This document shows, piece by piece, positions 51,763 through 59,775 of a DNA stretch of 64,000 nucleotides. The stretch covers positions 3,844,001 to 3,908,000 of the forward strand of contig OZ001190.1 in the NCBI GenBank assembly GCA_963921355.3, in the 5' to 3' direction. The position numbers and the translations under genes are program-made. The notes beneath the pieces are model-generated. The model was given only the letters and a program-made list of their open reading frames with translations, did no database searches and was not told the DNA's origin. Position 1 is the first letter of the stretch. Each line of letters starts with the position of its first letter. Source of the DNA: CAWUEZ02 sp963921355 (GTDB taxonomy: Bacteria; Pseudomonadota; Alphaproteobacteria; Thalassobaculales; Thalassobaculaceae).

Positions 51763-52485
51763 TTACTCGCCGGCCGCCCGCTCGGCGTCCGAACCCACCG
51801 GCCCGTCGGACAACGATGCCAGCATCTCGATCGCCTGGCCGGTCGGCACCACGTCGGCGTATTTGGCGTTCATGTCCCAGAGATTGACGGCGTGGCTCGT
51901 CGGGGCGCGGTCGTAGACACATTCCTCCGGCACCACGACCCGGAAATTGTAGGCGAACGCATCGGTGACCGAGGACCGCACGCAGCCGCTGGTCGTGCAC
52001 CCGGTCACGAACAGGGTGTCGGCGCCGAGATCGATCAGATGACTGACCAACGGCGTGCCGAAGAACGCGCTCGGATGCTTCTTCGGCAGGAGCACGTCAC
52101 CGGCCACCGGCGCCACTTCCTCGACGAAGGCATAGCCCTTCTGGTCGATGGTCATGATCGACGGCACTTTCTCGGCCAGGCGGCCGGAATCGGTATCCGC
52201 GTTCTTCAGGGCGACGTGGGGGTACAGGACCGGCAGGCCAAGGCGGCGGAATTCGGCAAGCAGCGAGCGGATGTGGTCGACGGCGGCCCAGCCGACCTCG
52301 CCGCAGGCCGTCGGATACTCCTTGATCGCCTCCCAATAGGGTTGCCGTTCGGTACCGACGGTGCGGTACTGGACGTCGATGATCAGCAGCGCTGGACGCA
52401 CCCCGATCCCGCCGGGTCGGCCGAAACCGGCGGCGTCGTAGCGGCGGTCTTCTTCATCGGAAATGGTGCCGGCCCAGGGGCGCAT
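51763..52485 (-). CDS. Isochorismatase-family cysteine hydrolase (copy 2), carbamoylsarcosine amidase-like
   Basis: A 240-residue amidohydrolase with the triad Asp (ALLIIDVQYRTVG), Lys (LLPKKHPSAFFGTPL) and Cys (GCTTSGCVRSSVTDAFAYNF). Length and the GCTTSGCVR loop fit the N-carbamoylsarcosine amidase subgroup. It begins the leftward operon with MmgE/PrpD and the flavoprotein. Divergently, across a GTCGAC-A-GTTGAC palindrome, lies a deacetylase-like gene, repeating the pairing of fold types seen at 36.5-38 kb. Confidence 0.87.
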   Translation of the reverse strand: MRPWAGTISDEEDRRYDAAGFGRPGGIGVRPALLIIDVQYRTVGTERQPYWEAIKEYPTACGEVGWAAVDHIRSLLAEFRRLGLPVLYPHVALKNADTDSGRLAEKVPSIMTIDQKGYAFVEEVAPVAGDVLLPKKHPSAFFGTPLVSHLIDLGADTLFVTGCTTSGCVRSSVTDAFAYNFRVVVPEECVYDRAPTSHAVNLWDMNAKYADVVPTGQAIEMLASLSDGPVGSDAERAAGE

Positions 52486-52523
52486 GCTCCCCTCCTGTTT
52501 TCGAACGGTCGCACACGGGTAGT

Positions 52524-52536
52524 GTCGACAGTTGAC
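52524..52536. promoter_or_regulatory. Palindromic operator, GntR-like, site 3 (one mismatch)
   Basis: GTCGACAGTTGAC differs from the 45700 site at one base of the left arm. It lies 39 bp upstream of the isochorismatase operon start and 84 bp upstream of the deacetylase-like gene. Confidence 0.6.
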
Positions 52537-52619
52537 GGTTGGTCCGAGGCCTTGTCAAGGTGCCGAGGGTGCAGGCCCCGCGTCGCTCCAGCCGTATTCC
52601 GGACCACGAAACCCACGCC

Positions 52620-53513
52620 ATGAAACTCGCCCAGCACGACCGCTACGACTATGTGCCGCTCCCGGAGCGCGCGGTCTAAGACTGGCCCGGCGGTCAGCGC
52701 CTGGCCGTCTGCTTCTGCAACAACATCGAGGTGTTCGCTTTCCTGGAAGGCCTGGGCACCGTCAGTGCGGCTCCCGGCTCCGCCCAGACGACGCGCAATT
52801 ACGCCTGGCAGGACTACGGCAACCGGGTTGGGCAGTGGTACCTGTTCGACCTGCTGGACGAGTTGGGTGTCCCGGCCTCACACAATCTGAACGCCCTGGT
52901 GCTCGACGCCTGCCCGGCGATCGGCGAGCGGATCAAGACCCGCGGTGACGAGGCGATTGCCCATGGCCGCACCAATGCCGAACGCCAGGATGTCCTGGAC
53001 GAACAGGCCGAGGCCCAGCTGATCCGGGAGTCGACCGACCCTCTGACGGCGTTCTTCGGCACGCCGCCCCAGGGCTGGCTCGGCCCCTATCTGGCGCAGA
53101 CGCCGGTCACCCTCGACCTGCTCCAGGAGGCCGGTTACGGCTACGTCATGGACTGGCCGGCCGACGATCAGCCGTTCTGGATGCGCACCCGAGCCGGCCG
53201 GATCCTGTCGGTCCCGTACTCCATTGAGATCAACGATTCACCGGCCATGGTGTTCCGTCAGCACAGCGCCGAGGAATTCGAGCGCATGATGATCGACCAG
53301 TTCGACGAGATGCTGCACCAGTCGAAGAAACGCCCGCTCGTCTACACCGCCGTGCTGCACCCCTTCATCATCGGCCAACCCTACCGCTTGCGCGCCCTGC
53401 GCCGGGCGATGACGCACGTCCTGTCGCGCCGCGACGAACTCTGGGTGACCACGCCCTGTGAAATCGCCCGGTATTGCGCGGGATTGCCAGCAGGCACGGT
53501 GCCGGGGAGCTAA
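52620..53513 (+). pseudogene. Polysaccharide-deacetylase-fold hydrolase (copy 3), interrupted by an in-frame TAA
   Basis: From ATG 52620 the frame reads MKLAQHDRYDYVPLPERAV, then TAA at 52677-52679, then continues DWPGGQRLAVCFCNNIEVFAFLEGLG, in pieces, to a normal end at 53513. Homologues have YDWPGG at this point, so a TAC or TAT codon changed to TAA is likely. The rest is a complete NodB-fold, imidase/allantoinase-like domain (QDYGNRVGQWYLFDLLDELG, GYVMDWPADDQPFWM, LHPFIIGQPYRLRAL). Re-initiation downstream would lose the first strand. Whether it is expressed is uncertain. Confidence 0.82.
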
Positions 53514-53554
53514 TCTTCCGATCACCGGGAAACGATCTGACAGATCCCCTTTTT

Positions 53555-53669
53555 TCACTTCCCGGCCTAGCGCCGGGACCCAAGTTGCCGTTGGCTGGAA
53601 CATCGCCGGGTAACTCCCAAAGCTCCAGCGCGATTGACCCTGGGCCCCGGCGCACGGGCCGGGGAGTGA
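53555..53669. repeat. Type A palindromic repeat, further copy
   Basis: Ends TCACTTCCCGGCC and GGCCGGGGAGTGA are near-perfect inverted repeats, related to the ends of the 44125-44256 element. It lies between the convergent deacetylase-like and amidase genes. Confidence 0.75.
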
Positions 53670-53683
53670 TAAAGAAGGAACCA

Positions 53684-55009
53684 CTACCCCCCCGGCACCC
53701 GCACTCGGCCGTGCCAGGGATCGACCACCGGCGCGACCGCCGCGGCGATGTCGAGCAGCTCGCTGTCGCCGTAGCGGAAACCGACCAGTTGGACACCAAC
53801 CGGCAGGCCGGTCGGCCCGTCGCCCGCTGGAATACCGACCACCGGCACGTGCAGCAGGGTCCATAGCGAGTTGAACACCGAGTTGCCGGTGGTCTCATGT
53901 CCGGCATCGGCCTCCCCGGTCGAGCCGAAAGTCAGCACCGCGTCGTACCCCCGATAGTGGCCCTCGTAGACCAGGCGGGCCTGGGCGGCGTAATCCTGGG
54001 CCGCCTTCAGGACCGGTGCGGTGATCCCGGTCCGGTACTCGGCGATACCGCGCAGAGTGTCGTGCAGGCTGTTCCCGTGGGTGACCAGATATGGCAGGAA
54101 CGCCGCCCGGCCTTCGCCGCGCATGATCGTGTCCTTGGCCTGGTCGATGGCGAAGAGCGACGCCGGCAGCTCGAGCTCGGTCACCTCGGCGCCGGCATCG
54201 CTGAGCGCGGTGGCGGCACGGTCCAGCGCCTCGACCGCCCCGTCCGTCGCCTTGTCGGCATACGGCGTACAGCAGACCGCGATCTTCAGATCCGCGAGCG
54301 GCGGCGGGTCGCGGTCCTCGGCCGCGATGCCGCTGGCCGTCGCCACCAGGTGCAGGTCTTCGACGCTGCGCCCATACCAGCCGATGGTGTCGAGGCTGGC
54401 GGCGAACAGCTTGGCCCCCTCCCGGCCGACCACCCCCCAGGTCGGCTTCAGGGCGTAGACCCCGCAATAGGAGGCCGGCCGCATCACCGAACCGCCGGTC
54501 TGGGTCCCGAAGCTGAGCGGCACATGCAGGTCGGCGACCGCAGCGCCCGATCCGCTGGAGGACCCTCCGGCGGTGTGGCTCGGGCGGTGCGGGTTGACGG
54601 TGCGCGGCAACCGACTGAGGGCCGCGAACTCGACAGTGTCGAGTTTACCGATCGGGATCGCGCCGGCCGACCTCAACAGGGTCACGCAGCCGGCGTCATC
54701 GACCGCCACCCGGTCGGCATGCAGCGGGGAGTCATGGGTTCCCGGCATTCCGGCGACGTCGATCACGTCCTTCACCCCGAACGGAATGCCGTGCAGCGGG
54801 CCCCGGACCGTCCCATCGGCGCGTTCCCGGTCCAGGCGTTCGGCCTCGGCCCGCGCCTGCGCGCCGGCGACATGGAGCCAAGCCTGGACAGTCGGGTCTC
54901 GTTCGGCGATCCGGGCAAGACAGTACTCGACCAGCGTGACCGACGTCAGCCGGCCTGCCGCCATTGCTTCGGACGCTTCGGCGGCGGTCAGAACATGGGG
55001 ATCGGTCAT
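53684..55009 (-). CDS. Amidase (amidase signature family)
   Basis: A 441-residue amidase with the Lys-Ser-cisSer triad: Lys in GIPFGVKDVIDVAG, the serines in HTAGGSSSGSGAAVA and FGTQTGGSVMRPAS. ATG 55009 starts the family domain (TDPHVLTAAEASEAMAAG). Members hydrolyse linear or cyclic amides and carbamoyl groups in the cytoplasm. Last gene of the leftward unit after the TAXI-TRAP genes, suggesting the imported solute is an amide. Substrate unknown. Confidence 0.9.
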   Translation of the reverse strand: MTDPHVLTAAEASEAMAAGRLTSVTLVEYCLARIAERDPTVQAWLHVAGAQARAEAERLDRERADGTVRGPLHGIPFGVKDVIDVAGMPGTHDSPLHADRVAVDDAGCVTLLRSAGAIPIGKLDTVEFAALSRLPRTVNPHRPSHTAGGSSSGSGAAVADLHVPLSFGTQTGGSVMRPASYCGVYALKPTWGVVGREGAKLFAASLDTIGWYGRSVEDLHLVATASGIAAEDRDPPPLADLKIAVCCTPYADKATDGAVEALDRAATALSDAGAEVTELELPASLFAIDQAKDTIMRGEGRAAFLPYLVTHGNSLHDTLRGIAEYRTGITAPVLKAAQDYAAQARLVYEGHYRGYDAVLTFGSTGEADAGHETTGNSVFNSLWTLLHVPVVGIPAGDGPTGLPVGVQLVGFRYGDSELLDIAAAVAPVVDPWHGRVRVPGG

Positions 55010-55085
55010 GGCCCCCTCCCTCGGTTGCCAGACCCCATGGTCGCGCCGCAGCGGTGCCGAGCGCAACCGTCGCGGCCCAACCGAC

Positions 55086-56849
55086 CTATAGGGGGTAAAA
55101 CAGGGTCACCGCTCCCACAGCCAGCAATGGCCCCCGAATGAGCCAGCGCCACGGGGCGATCACGGCGAGCGAAATGGCGACCAGTGCAAGCCCGATCTTG
55201 GCTGCCGCCAGCAGTGCCGCGCCGGGCGTTTCGGCGAGCGCGATCAGATCCGGGTTGGCGATCATCCCGAGCGGGATCAGGTACAGGCCGATGCCGAGCG
55301 CCATTGCCCGGACCGCGACCTTCAGCCAGTTCTCCTCGACCATGCCAGCGGCGATGAACACCGCCCCACAGACCGGCGGCGTGATGGTGCTGAGCAATGC
55401 GAACCAGAACACGAACAGATGGGCCTGCAGCGGCTCCAGCCCGAGTTCGATCAGGGCCGGACCGGCAACCGAAACGCAGATCACGTAGGCCGCCGTCGTC
55501 GGCACCTCCATCCCGAGCACCAGACAGGCGAGTGCGGTCAGCAGCAAGGCAGGCCAGAGGGCACCGCCGGACCCGGAGAGGATCAGCGAGGTGATCTTCA
55601 CACCGAGACCCGTCAGGCCGAGCACCCCGATGATGATCGAGGCGCACAGAATGATCGACGCGATCGTGGCGACCTGGCGCCCCGCCCCCATGCAGGTCTC
55701 TTCCAGGCGCCCCACGGTCCGCCGCCAGTCAATCGTCAGCCGACCGTCGATCAGCAACAGCAGCACCCCCGCCAGGATCGCCTGGCAGGCGGCGTATTGC
55801 GGCGTCACTCCCGCACCGAACATGCCCCAGAGCAGGACCGAGAAGGGCACCAGGAAGAACGCCGAGGTGATGGCGACCGAGCGAAAATCGGGACGCTGGT
55901 CGGCCGGCAGGCCGCGCAGGTCGTGGCGCAGGGAAAACGCGTCGATGCCGATCCACACCGCCACGAAATACAGGATGGCCGGCAACAGGGCGGCCGCCAT
56001 GATGCTGGTATAGGGGACGCCGGTGAGCTCGACCATGACGAAGGCCCCGGCCCCCATGAGCGGCGGCATGATCTGGCCGCCGGACGAGGCCACCGCCTCG
56101 ACCGCGCCGGCGAGCGCGCGCGGGTAGCCGAGCCGGCGCATGGACGGCAGGGTGATCGCACCGGTCGAGGCGACGTTCGCCGAGGCCGAGCCGGAGATCG
56201 AACCGAACAGGGCGGAGGACAGAACCGAGACCTTGGCCGCCCCGCCTTTCATGCGGCCGGCCGCGGCGGCGGCCACATTCATGAAGCCCTGGCCGGCCTC
56301 GCCGGCGTTCAGCACCGCGCCGAAGATCACGAAGATCGCGACGATGCTGACGGAGACCCCGGTCAGGGTGCCCCAAAGCCCCCCCTCGGCGATCGTCAGA
56401 GTCCCGAGAAAACTCGCCAATGGCAGCCCCGGATGGCCGAATTCACCTGGGATCGCGTCGCCCCACAGCCCGTAGGCGAGCATCAGCGCCGCGACGACCG
56501 GCAGCGGCCAGCCGATCGCCCGGCGGGCCATCTCCAGCACCACGAGCAGGAGGCTGGCGGCGATCGCGATCTGCAGCGGTCCCTGCAGAAAGCCGTACTG
56601 ATCGGACAGCGCGTCGTGCTGCCAGACCACCCAGTCGCAGGCCGCCAACCCGACAAGGCAGATCGCCGACCCGCTCCATCGCTCAAAACCGGGCCGGGCA
56701 GCCAGAATCAGCACCCAGGGCAGTGCCTGGGCCATGTGCAGCGGCCGGCTGACCAGATTCGGTACAAGCCCCGAAAAGATTAGCCAGAGGTGAAAGCCGA
56801 TTGAGACGGCGCCGAGCGCGCTCCAGGTCAGGCGGGCCGTGCTGCTCAT
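55086..56849 (-). CDS. TRAP transporter fused permease (TAXI-TRAP, DctQM fusion)
   Basis: A large membrane protein of about 587 residues (ATG 56849; a GTG at 56864 is an alternative). The first part has several helices corresponding to DctQ; the rest is a DctM-like domain with GEAGQGFMNVAAAAAGRMKGGAAKVSVLSSALFGSISGSASANVASTGAITLP seen in pieces, and LGMEVPTTAAYVICVS, typical of TAXI-type permeases. It works with the TAXI binding protein encoded just upstream. The solute is unknown. Confidence 0.9.
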   Translation of the reverse strand: MSSTARLTWSALGAVSIGFHLWLIFSGLVPNLVSRPLHMAQALPWVLILAARPGFERWSGSAICLVGLAACDWVVWQHDALSDQYGFLQGPLQIAIAASLLLVVLEMARRAIGWPLPVVAALMLAYGLWGDAIPGEFGHPGLPLASFLGTLTIAEGGLWGTLTGVSVSIVAIFVIFGAVLNAGEAGQGFMNVAAAAAGRMKGGAAKVSVLSSALFGSISGSASANVASTGAITLPSMRRLGYPRALAGAVEAVASSGGQIMPPLMGAGAFVMVELTGVPYTSIMAAALLPAILYFVAVWIGIDAFSLRHDLRGLPADQRPDFRSVAITSAFFLVPFSVLLWGMFGAGVTPQYAACQAILAGVLLLLIDGRLTIDWRRTVGRLEETCMGAGRQVATIASIILCASIIIGVLGLTGLGVKITSLILSGSGGALWPALLLTALACLVLGMEVPTTAAYVICVSVAGPALIELGLEPLQAHLFVFWFALLSTITPPVCGAVFIAAGMVEENWLKVAVRAMALGIGLYLIPLGMIANPDLIALAETPGAALLAAAKIGLALVAISLAVIAPWRWLIRGPLLAVGAVTLFYPL

Positions 56850-56866
56850 CGACGGATACCACACAG

Positions 56867-56895
56867 AACGGCCCGGACGCGGGGCCCGGGCCGTT
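56867..56895 (-). promoter_or_regulatory. Hairpin between TAXI binding-protein and permease genes
   Basis: A 10-bp perfect stem AACGGCCCGG/CCGGGCCGTT lies 18 bp after the binding-protein stop and next to the permease start. It parallels the hairpins after tctC and dctP and may set the ratio of binding protein to permease. Confidence 0.55.
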
Positions 56896-56913
56896 GCAGG
56901 GTTGCGGACAGAA

Positions 56914-57870
56914 TCACGTCTGCGCGTCGGTCAGCGCGATGCCCTGTTCCTTGTAGTACTTGGCGGCACCCGGATGGATCTTGCCGGTGATGTTGGCCAG
57001 CAGGTCGGGGCTGACGCCGTTCCACCAGGCTGCGGCCTTGCCCATCGCGTCCTGCTGTTCCCAGAAGGTCTTGGTCAGGGCATAGGCGGTGGCGTCATCC
57101 ATGTTGGTGGTCGTATACGCAACCACCGGCAGCGAGGTCGTCACGATGTCGCTGTCCTGGCCGGCATAGGTGCCGGCGGGGATGACCAGACGGGTGCGCT
57201 TGGTCTGGGCAATCTGGTCGTCGCTCAGCGAGAGCACATTGACCCCGGTGCCCGCGGCCGCCTCGATGACGTTCGGTGCGGGATAGGATCCGGCGGTCAC
57301 GAAGCCGTCGATCTGGCCGTTTTTCAGCGCCGGGACAGCATTCGAGAGCTCAACATCCGCCAGGGTCACCTTACCCTCGAGGCCGAACAGCTTGAGGTAC
57401 TTCGCCCCCTCACGCGCGCCGAACGAGCCCTTGCCGATCAGCACGGTCTTGCCTTCCAGATCGGCGAAGCTCTTCACCCCGCTGTCAGCGCGCATCACGA
57501 AATGCATGGTCAGCGACGGGATCGGAAACAGGGCGCGGATCTCGTCGAACTTCGGATTGCCCTTGTCCTTGAACATCGCCTTGCCGCCCTGCGCCAGGCG
57601 GACCAGCACCGGGGGCGTGGTGAAGACGTAGTTGCCGGGCCGGACCGCCGCCTCCATGACGTTCTGGACCGACCCCTGGCTCTCCTCGACGGTCACGATG
57701 ATGTCGCCGCTCGAGCCACCCTTCATGGCCTCCGCGATCTGCACGGCCATCTGGTAGTAGGACGAGGTCGACTTCGCGGATTTGTAGGTGACGCGGGTAT
57801 CGGCCGCCGCAGCCCCTGCGGTCATGGCGAGGGCAATGCCGGCCACCGCCAGCGACTTCAGCATGGTCAT
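56914..57870 (-). CDS. TAXI family TRAP transporter solute-binding protein
   Basis: A 318-residue periplasmic protein with a signal peptide (TMLKSLAVAGIALAMTAGAA, cleavage after AAA near ADTRVTYKS). TAXI-family features include YQMAVQIAEAMKGGSSGDI, the GSVQNVMEA segment and VLIGKGSFGAREGAKYLK. RBS GGGAGAACATC precedes the ATG. First gene of the leftward transporter-amidase unit. Family members bind glutamate, glutamine or other small anions; the ligand here is unknown. Confidence 0.88.
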   Translation of the reverse strand: MTMLKSLAVAGIALAMTAGAAAADTRVTYKSAKSTSSYYQMAVQIAEAMKGGSSGDIIVTVEESQGSVQNVMEAAVRPGNYVFTTPPVLVRLAQGGKAMFKDKGNPKFDEIRALFPIPSLTMHFVMRADSGVKSFADLEGKTVLIGKGSFGAREGAKYLKLFGLEGKVTLADVELSNAVPALKNGQIDGFVTAGSYPAPNVIEAAAGTGVNVLSLSDDQIAQTKRTRLVIPAGTYAGQDSDIVTTSLPVVAYTTTNMDDATAYALTKTFWEQQDAMGKAAAWWNGVSPDLLANITGKIHPGAAKYYKEQGIALTDAQT

Positions 57871-57964
57871 GATGTTCTCCCTGTTGGCGCCGGACGTCCC
57901 GCCGGCGTTCGTGGGAAAACTCCTACACCAGTCTCAGGGACCGGTCACGTTCCCGAAAAGGCCG

Positions 57965-58510
57965 TTAGGGCGAGACCGGACGCAGCCCGCCAGCGAACGC
58001 CTTCCAGCGCTCGACATAGCTGTCGGCGCTCTTGCCAAGCCCAGCGATCTCCTGCGCGCTCAGGTCGCGCGCCACCTTGCCGGGCGCGCCGACGACCAGG
58101 GAGTTGTCCGGGATCTCCTTGCCTTCGGTGATCAGCGCGTTGGCACCGATCAGGCAGTTCCGGCCGATACGGGCCCCGTTCAGGACCGTCGCCCCCATGC
58201 CGATCAGCGAATTGTCGCCGATGGTGCAGCCGTGCAGGATCGCGTGGTGGCCGATGGTGCACCCCTTGCCGATGGTCAGCGGCATGCCCGGGTCGATGTG
58301 CAGGATCGACCCATCCTGGACGTTGCTGTTCTCGCCAACCTCGATCAAATCGTTGTCGCCGCGCAGCACCGCCCCAAACCAGATGCTGGCACCGGGATGC
58401 AGACGAACCTTGCCGACCACGACCGCACCCGGCGCGATCCAATAGGTTCCGGCCGCCGGCAGTTCCGGTTCCGCATCGTGATAGGCATAGACACTGCTGG
58501 TCTCGGTCAC
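57965..58510 (-). CDS. Gamma-carbonic anhydrase family protein
   Basis: A 181-residue left-handed beta-helix protein of hexapeptide repeats. Metal-binding histidines are visible in ILHIDPG, TIGHHAILHG, and repeats such as GDNSLIGMGATVLNGARIG run through the middle. Related proteins (YrdA/PaaY/CaiE) hydrate CO2 or act as thioesterases; many have unproved activity. Transcribed leftward, apparently alone. Confidence 0.88.
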   Translation of the reverse strand: MTETSSVYAYHDAEPELPAAGTYWIAPGAVVVGKVRLHPGASIWFGAVLRGDNDLIEVGENSNVQDGSILHIDPGMPLTIGKGCTIGHHAILHGCTIGDNSLIGMGATVLNGARIGRNCLIGANALITEGKEIPDNSLVVGAPGKVARDLSAQEIAGLGKSADSYVERWKAFAGGLRPVSP

Positions 58511-58699
58511 CGTTTCGTCCCCTCGGTAGTGTTCCTCAGACCGTTATAGCGGGCGCGGCCCGATCAAGCTCTGCCGGAGATACAGCGCCACGGACCCATC
58601 GTCACCTCCGGAGCGCAACGTGCATGTCGGAGTGGCATCTTCAGGCCCCGGCCGGTCGGTTCCCCGGGAGCCTCCGACGCGTGAACTGAGCGGGGCCGG

Positions 58700-59332
58700 C
58701 TAAGCATCCATGCTCGGGCGGGCGGACACGGCGTCGTGCCATCGCGCGATGTTCGGATAGCGCTCGGCGACCGGGACGCCCAGCAGCTTGGCCATGTTGA
58801 GTACGAAGTAGCCGGTGATGTCAGCGATCGAGAACCCTTCGCCGGCAATGAACTCGGCCGTCGCCATGTGCGGCTCGAGGCGCCCGAGGAAGACCTCGAC
58901 CATCTCGGTGCCGCGCCGGACCATGTCAGGCAATTGCGGCAGGTCGCTGCGCGTGCCAGGAATGACGCAGCCGGCAAAGGTCTCGACGCTGTTCCGGGCC
59001 GCGTGGAGAGCCGGATAGAAGCCGTCGAGCTCCACCCGCCGGTTCCACATGTCGATGGTGGCTCGTTCCACCGGGGTTGCCCCGAACAGGGCCGGCTCGG
59101 GATGCAGTTCCTCAAGGTAGCGGCAGATGCTGATCGACTCCGCGATCACCGTGCCGTCGTCGAGTTCGAGGAACGGCACGCAATGAAACGGGTTCATCGT
59201 GCTGAACGGCTCCTCGTACTGGGCGCCGGACCGCACGTCGAGCGTCACGGTCTCGAGGCTGAGCCCCTTCTCGGCCAGGAAGATCCGTACCCGCCGCGCG
59301 TTGGCCGCCGGCCCGAAGTCGTAGAGCTTCAT
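58700..59332 (-). CDS. Glutathione S-transferase family protein
   Basis: A 210-residue GST. The thioredoxin-like N-domain begins KLYDFGPAANARRVRIFLAEKGL, has VPFLELDDGTVIAESISICRYLEE with the conserved cis-Pro and Glu-Ser glutathione contacts, and a helical C-domain with FSIADITGYFVLNMAKLLG (N-capping box). The N-terminal catalytic Ser/Tyr is not obvious. Cytoplasmic; substrate unknown. Followed leftward by a 190-bp stretch in which I see no gene. Confidence 0.88.
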   Translation of the reverse strand: MKLYDFGPAANARRVRIFLAEKGLSLETVTLDVRSGAQYEEPFSTMNPFHCVPFLELDDGTVIAESISICRYLEELHPEPALFGATPVERATIDMWNRRVELDGFYPALHAARNSVETFAGCVIPGTRSDLPQLPDMVRRGTEMVEVFLGRLEPHMATAEFIAGEGFSIADITGYFVLNMAKLLGVPVAERYPNIARWHDAVSARPSMDA

Positions 59333-59363
59333 AGGTCCTCCATTCCTTGTGACACGGGCCGGA

Positions 59364-59747
59364 TCACGCCAGGCCGGCGCCGTCGACCATTGCCGTCGCC
59401 GAGGCCTCGTTCACCGCCAGCAGCGTCTCATAGAGGATCGCGAGCCGGACCAGCGACTTCACGTCGACGTCGTGGGGCATCGCGGTGAGCGGGTCGATGA
59501 AGAAGATCAGGGCGTCGAGCTCGCCTTCGGCAATCATCGCCCCGATCTGTGCGTCGCCGCCGAGCGGTCCGCTCTTCAGCGCGGTCACGTCCAGGCCGGT
59601 CTCGTCGTTCAGCCGGCCGCCGGTTGTCCCGGTGGCGTAGAGGCGATGCCCCCGCAGCTGTTCCTCATGGACCTGAACCCAGGCTACCAGAGCGTCCTTG
59701 CGCTGATCGTGTGCCACCAGGGCAATCGCTTTCGTCATCCAGGTCAC
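59364..59747 (-). CDS. mgsA: Methylglyoxal synthase
   Basis: Converts dihydroxyacetone phosphate to methylglyoxal and phosphate. The 127-residue product (ATG 59738 is a possible later start) shows ALVAHDQRKDALVAWV, TGTTGGRL for phosphate binding, SGPLGGDAQIGAMIAEG with the catalytic Asp, and FIDPLTAMPHDVDVKSLVRLA with the conserved His. Length is usual for the short family form. It follows oxyR on the same strand after 28 bp and precedes the GST gene by 31 bp. Confidence 0.94.
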   Translation of the reverse strand: MTWMTKAIALVAHDQRKDALVAWVQVHEEQLRGHRLYATGTTGGRLNDETGLDVTALKSGPLGGDAQIGAMIAEGELDALIFFIDPLTAMPHDVDVKSLVRLAILYETLLAVNEASATAMVDGAGLA

Positions 59748-59775
59748 CGGCGTTCTGGTTGATGGCCGCCTTCAG

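Noticed and set aside
46790..52679. Reassignment of stop codons (TGA as Trp) in this organism
   Set aside because: The many intact genes in the window end normally at TGA, and the second interruption is TAA; local mutation or error is simpler.
55419..56783. Plus-strand frame of 454 codons opposite the TAXI permease
   Set aside because: Low-complexity Arg/Gly/Asp-rich translation, antisense of an intact membrane protein.
58511..58699. Small gene in the gap between the gamma-carbonic anhydrase and GST genes
   Set aside because: The overlapping frames are antisense or continuation shadows of the GST gene, with no RBS or recognisable domain.
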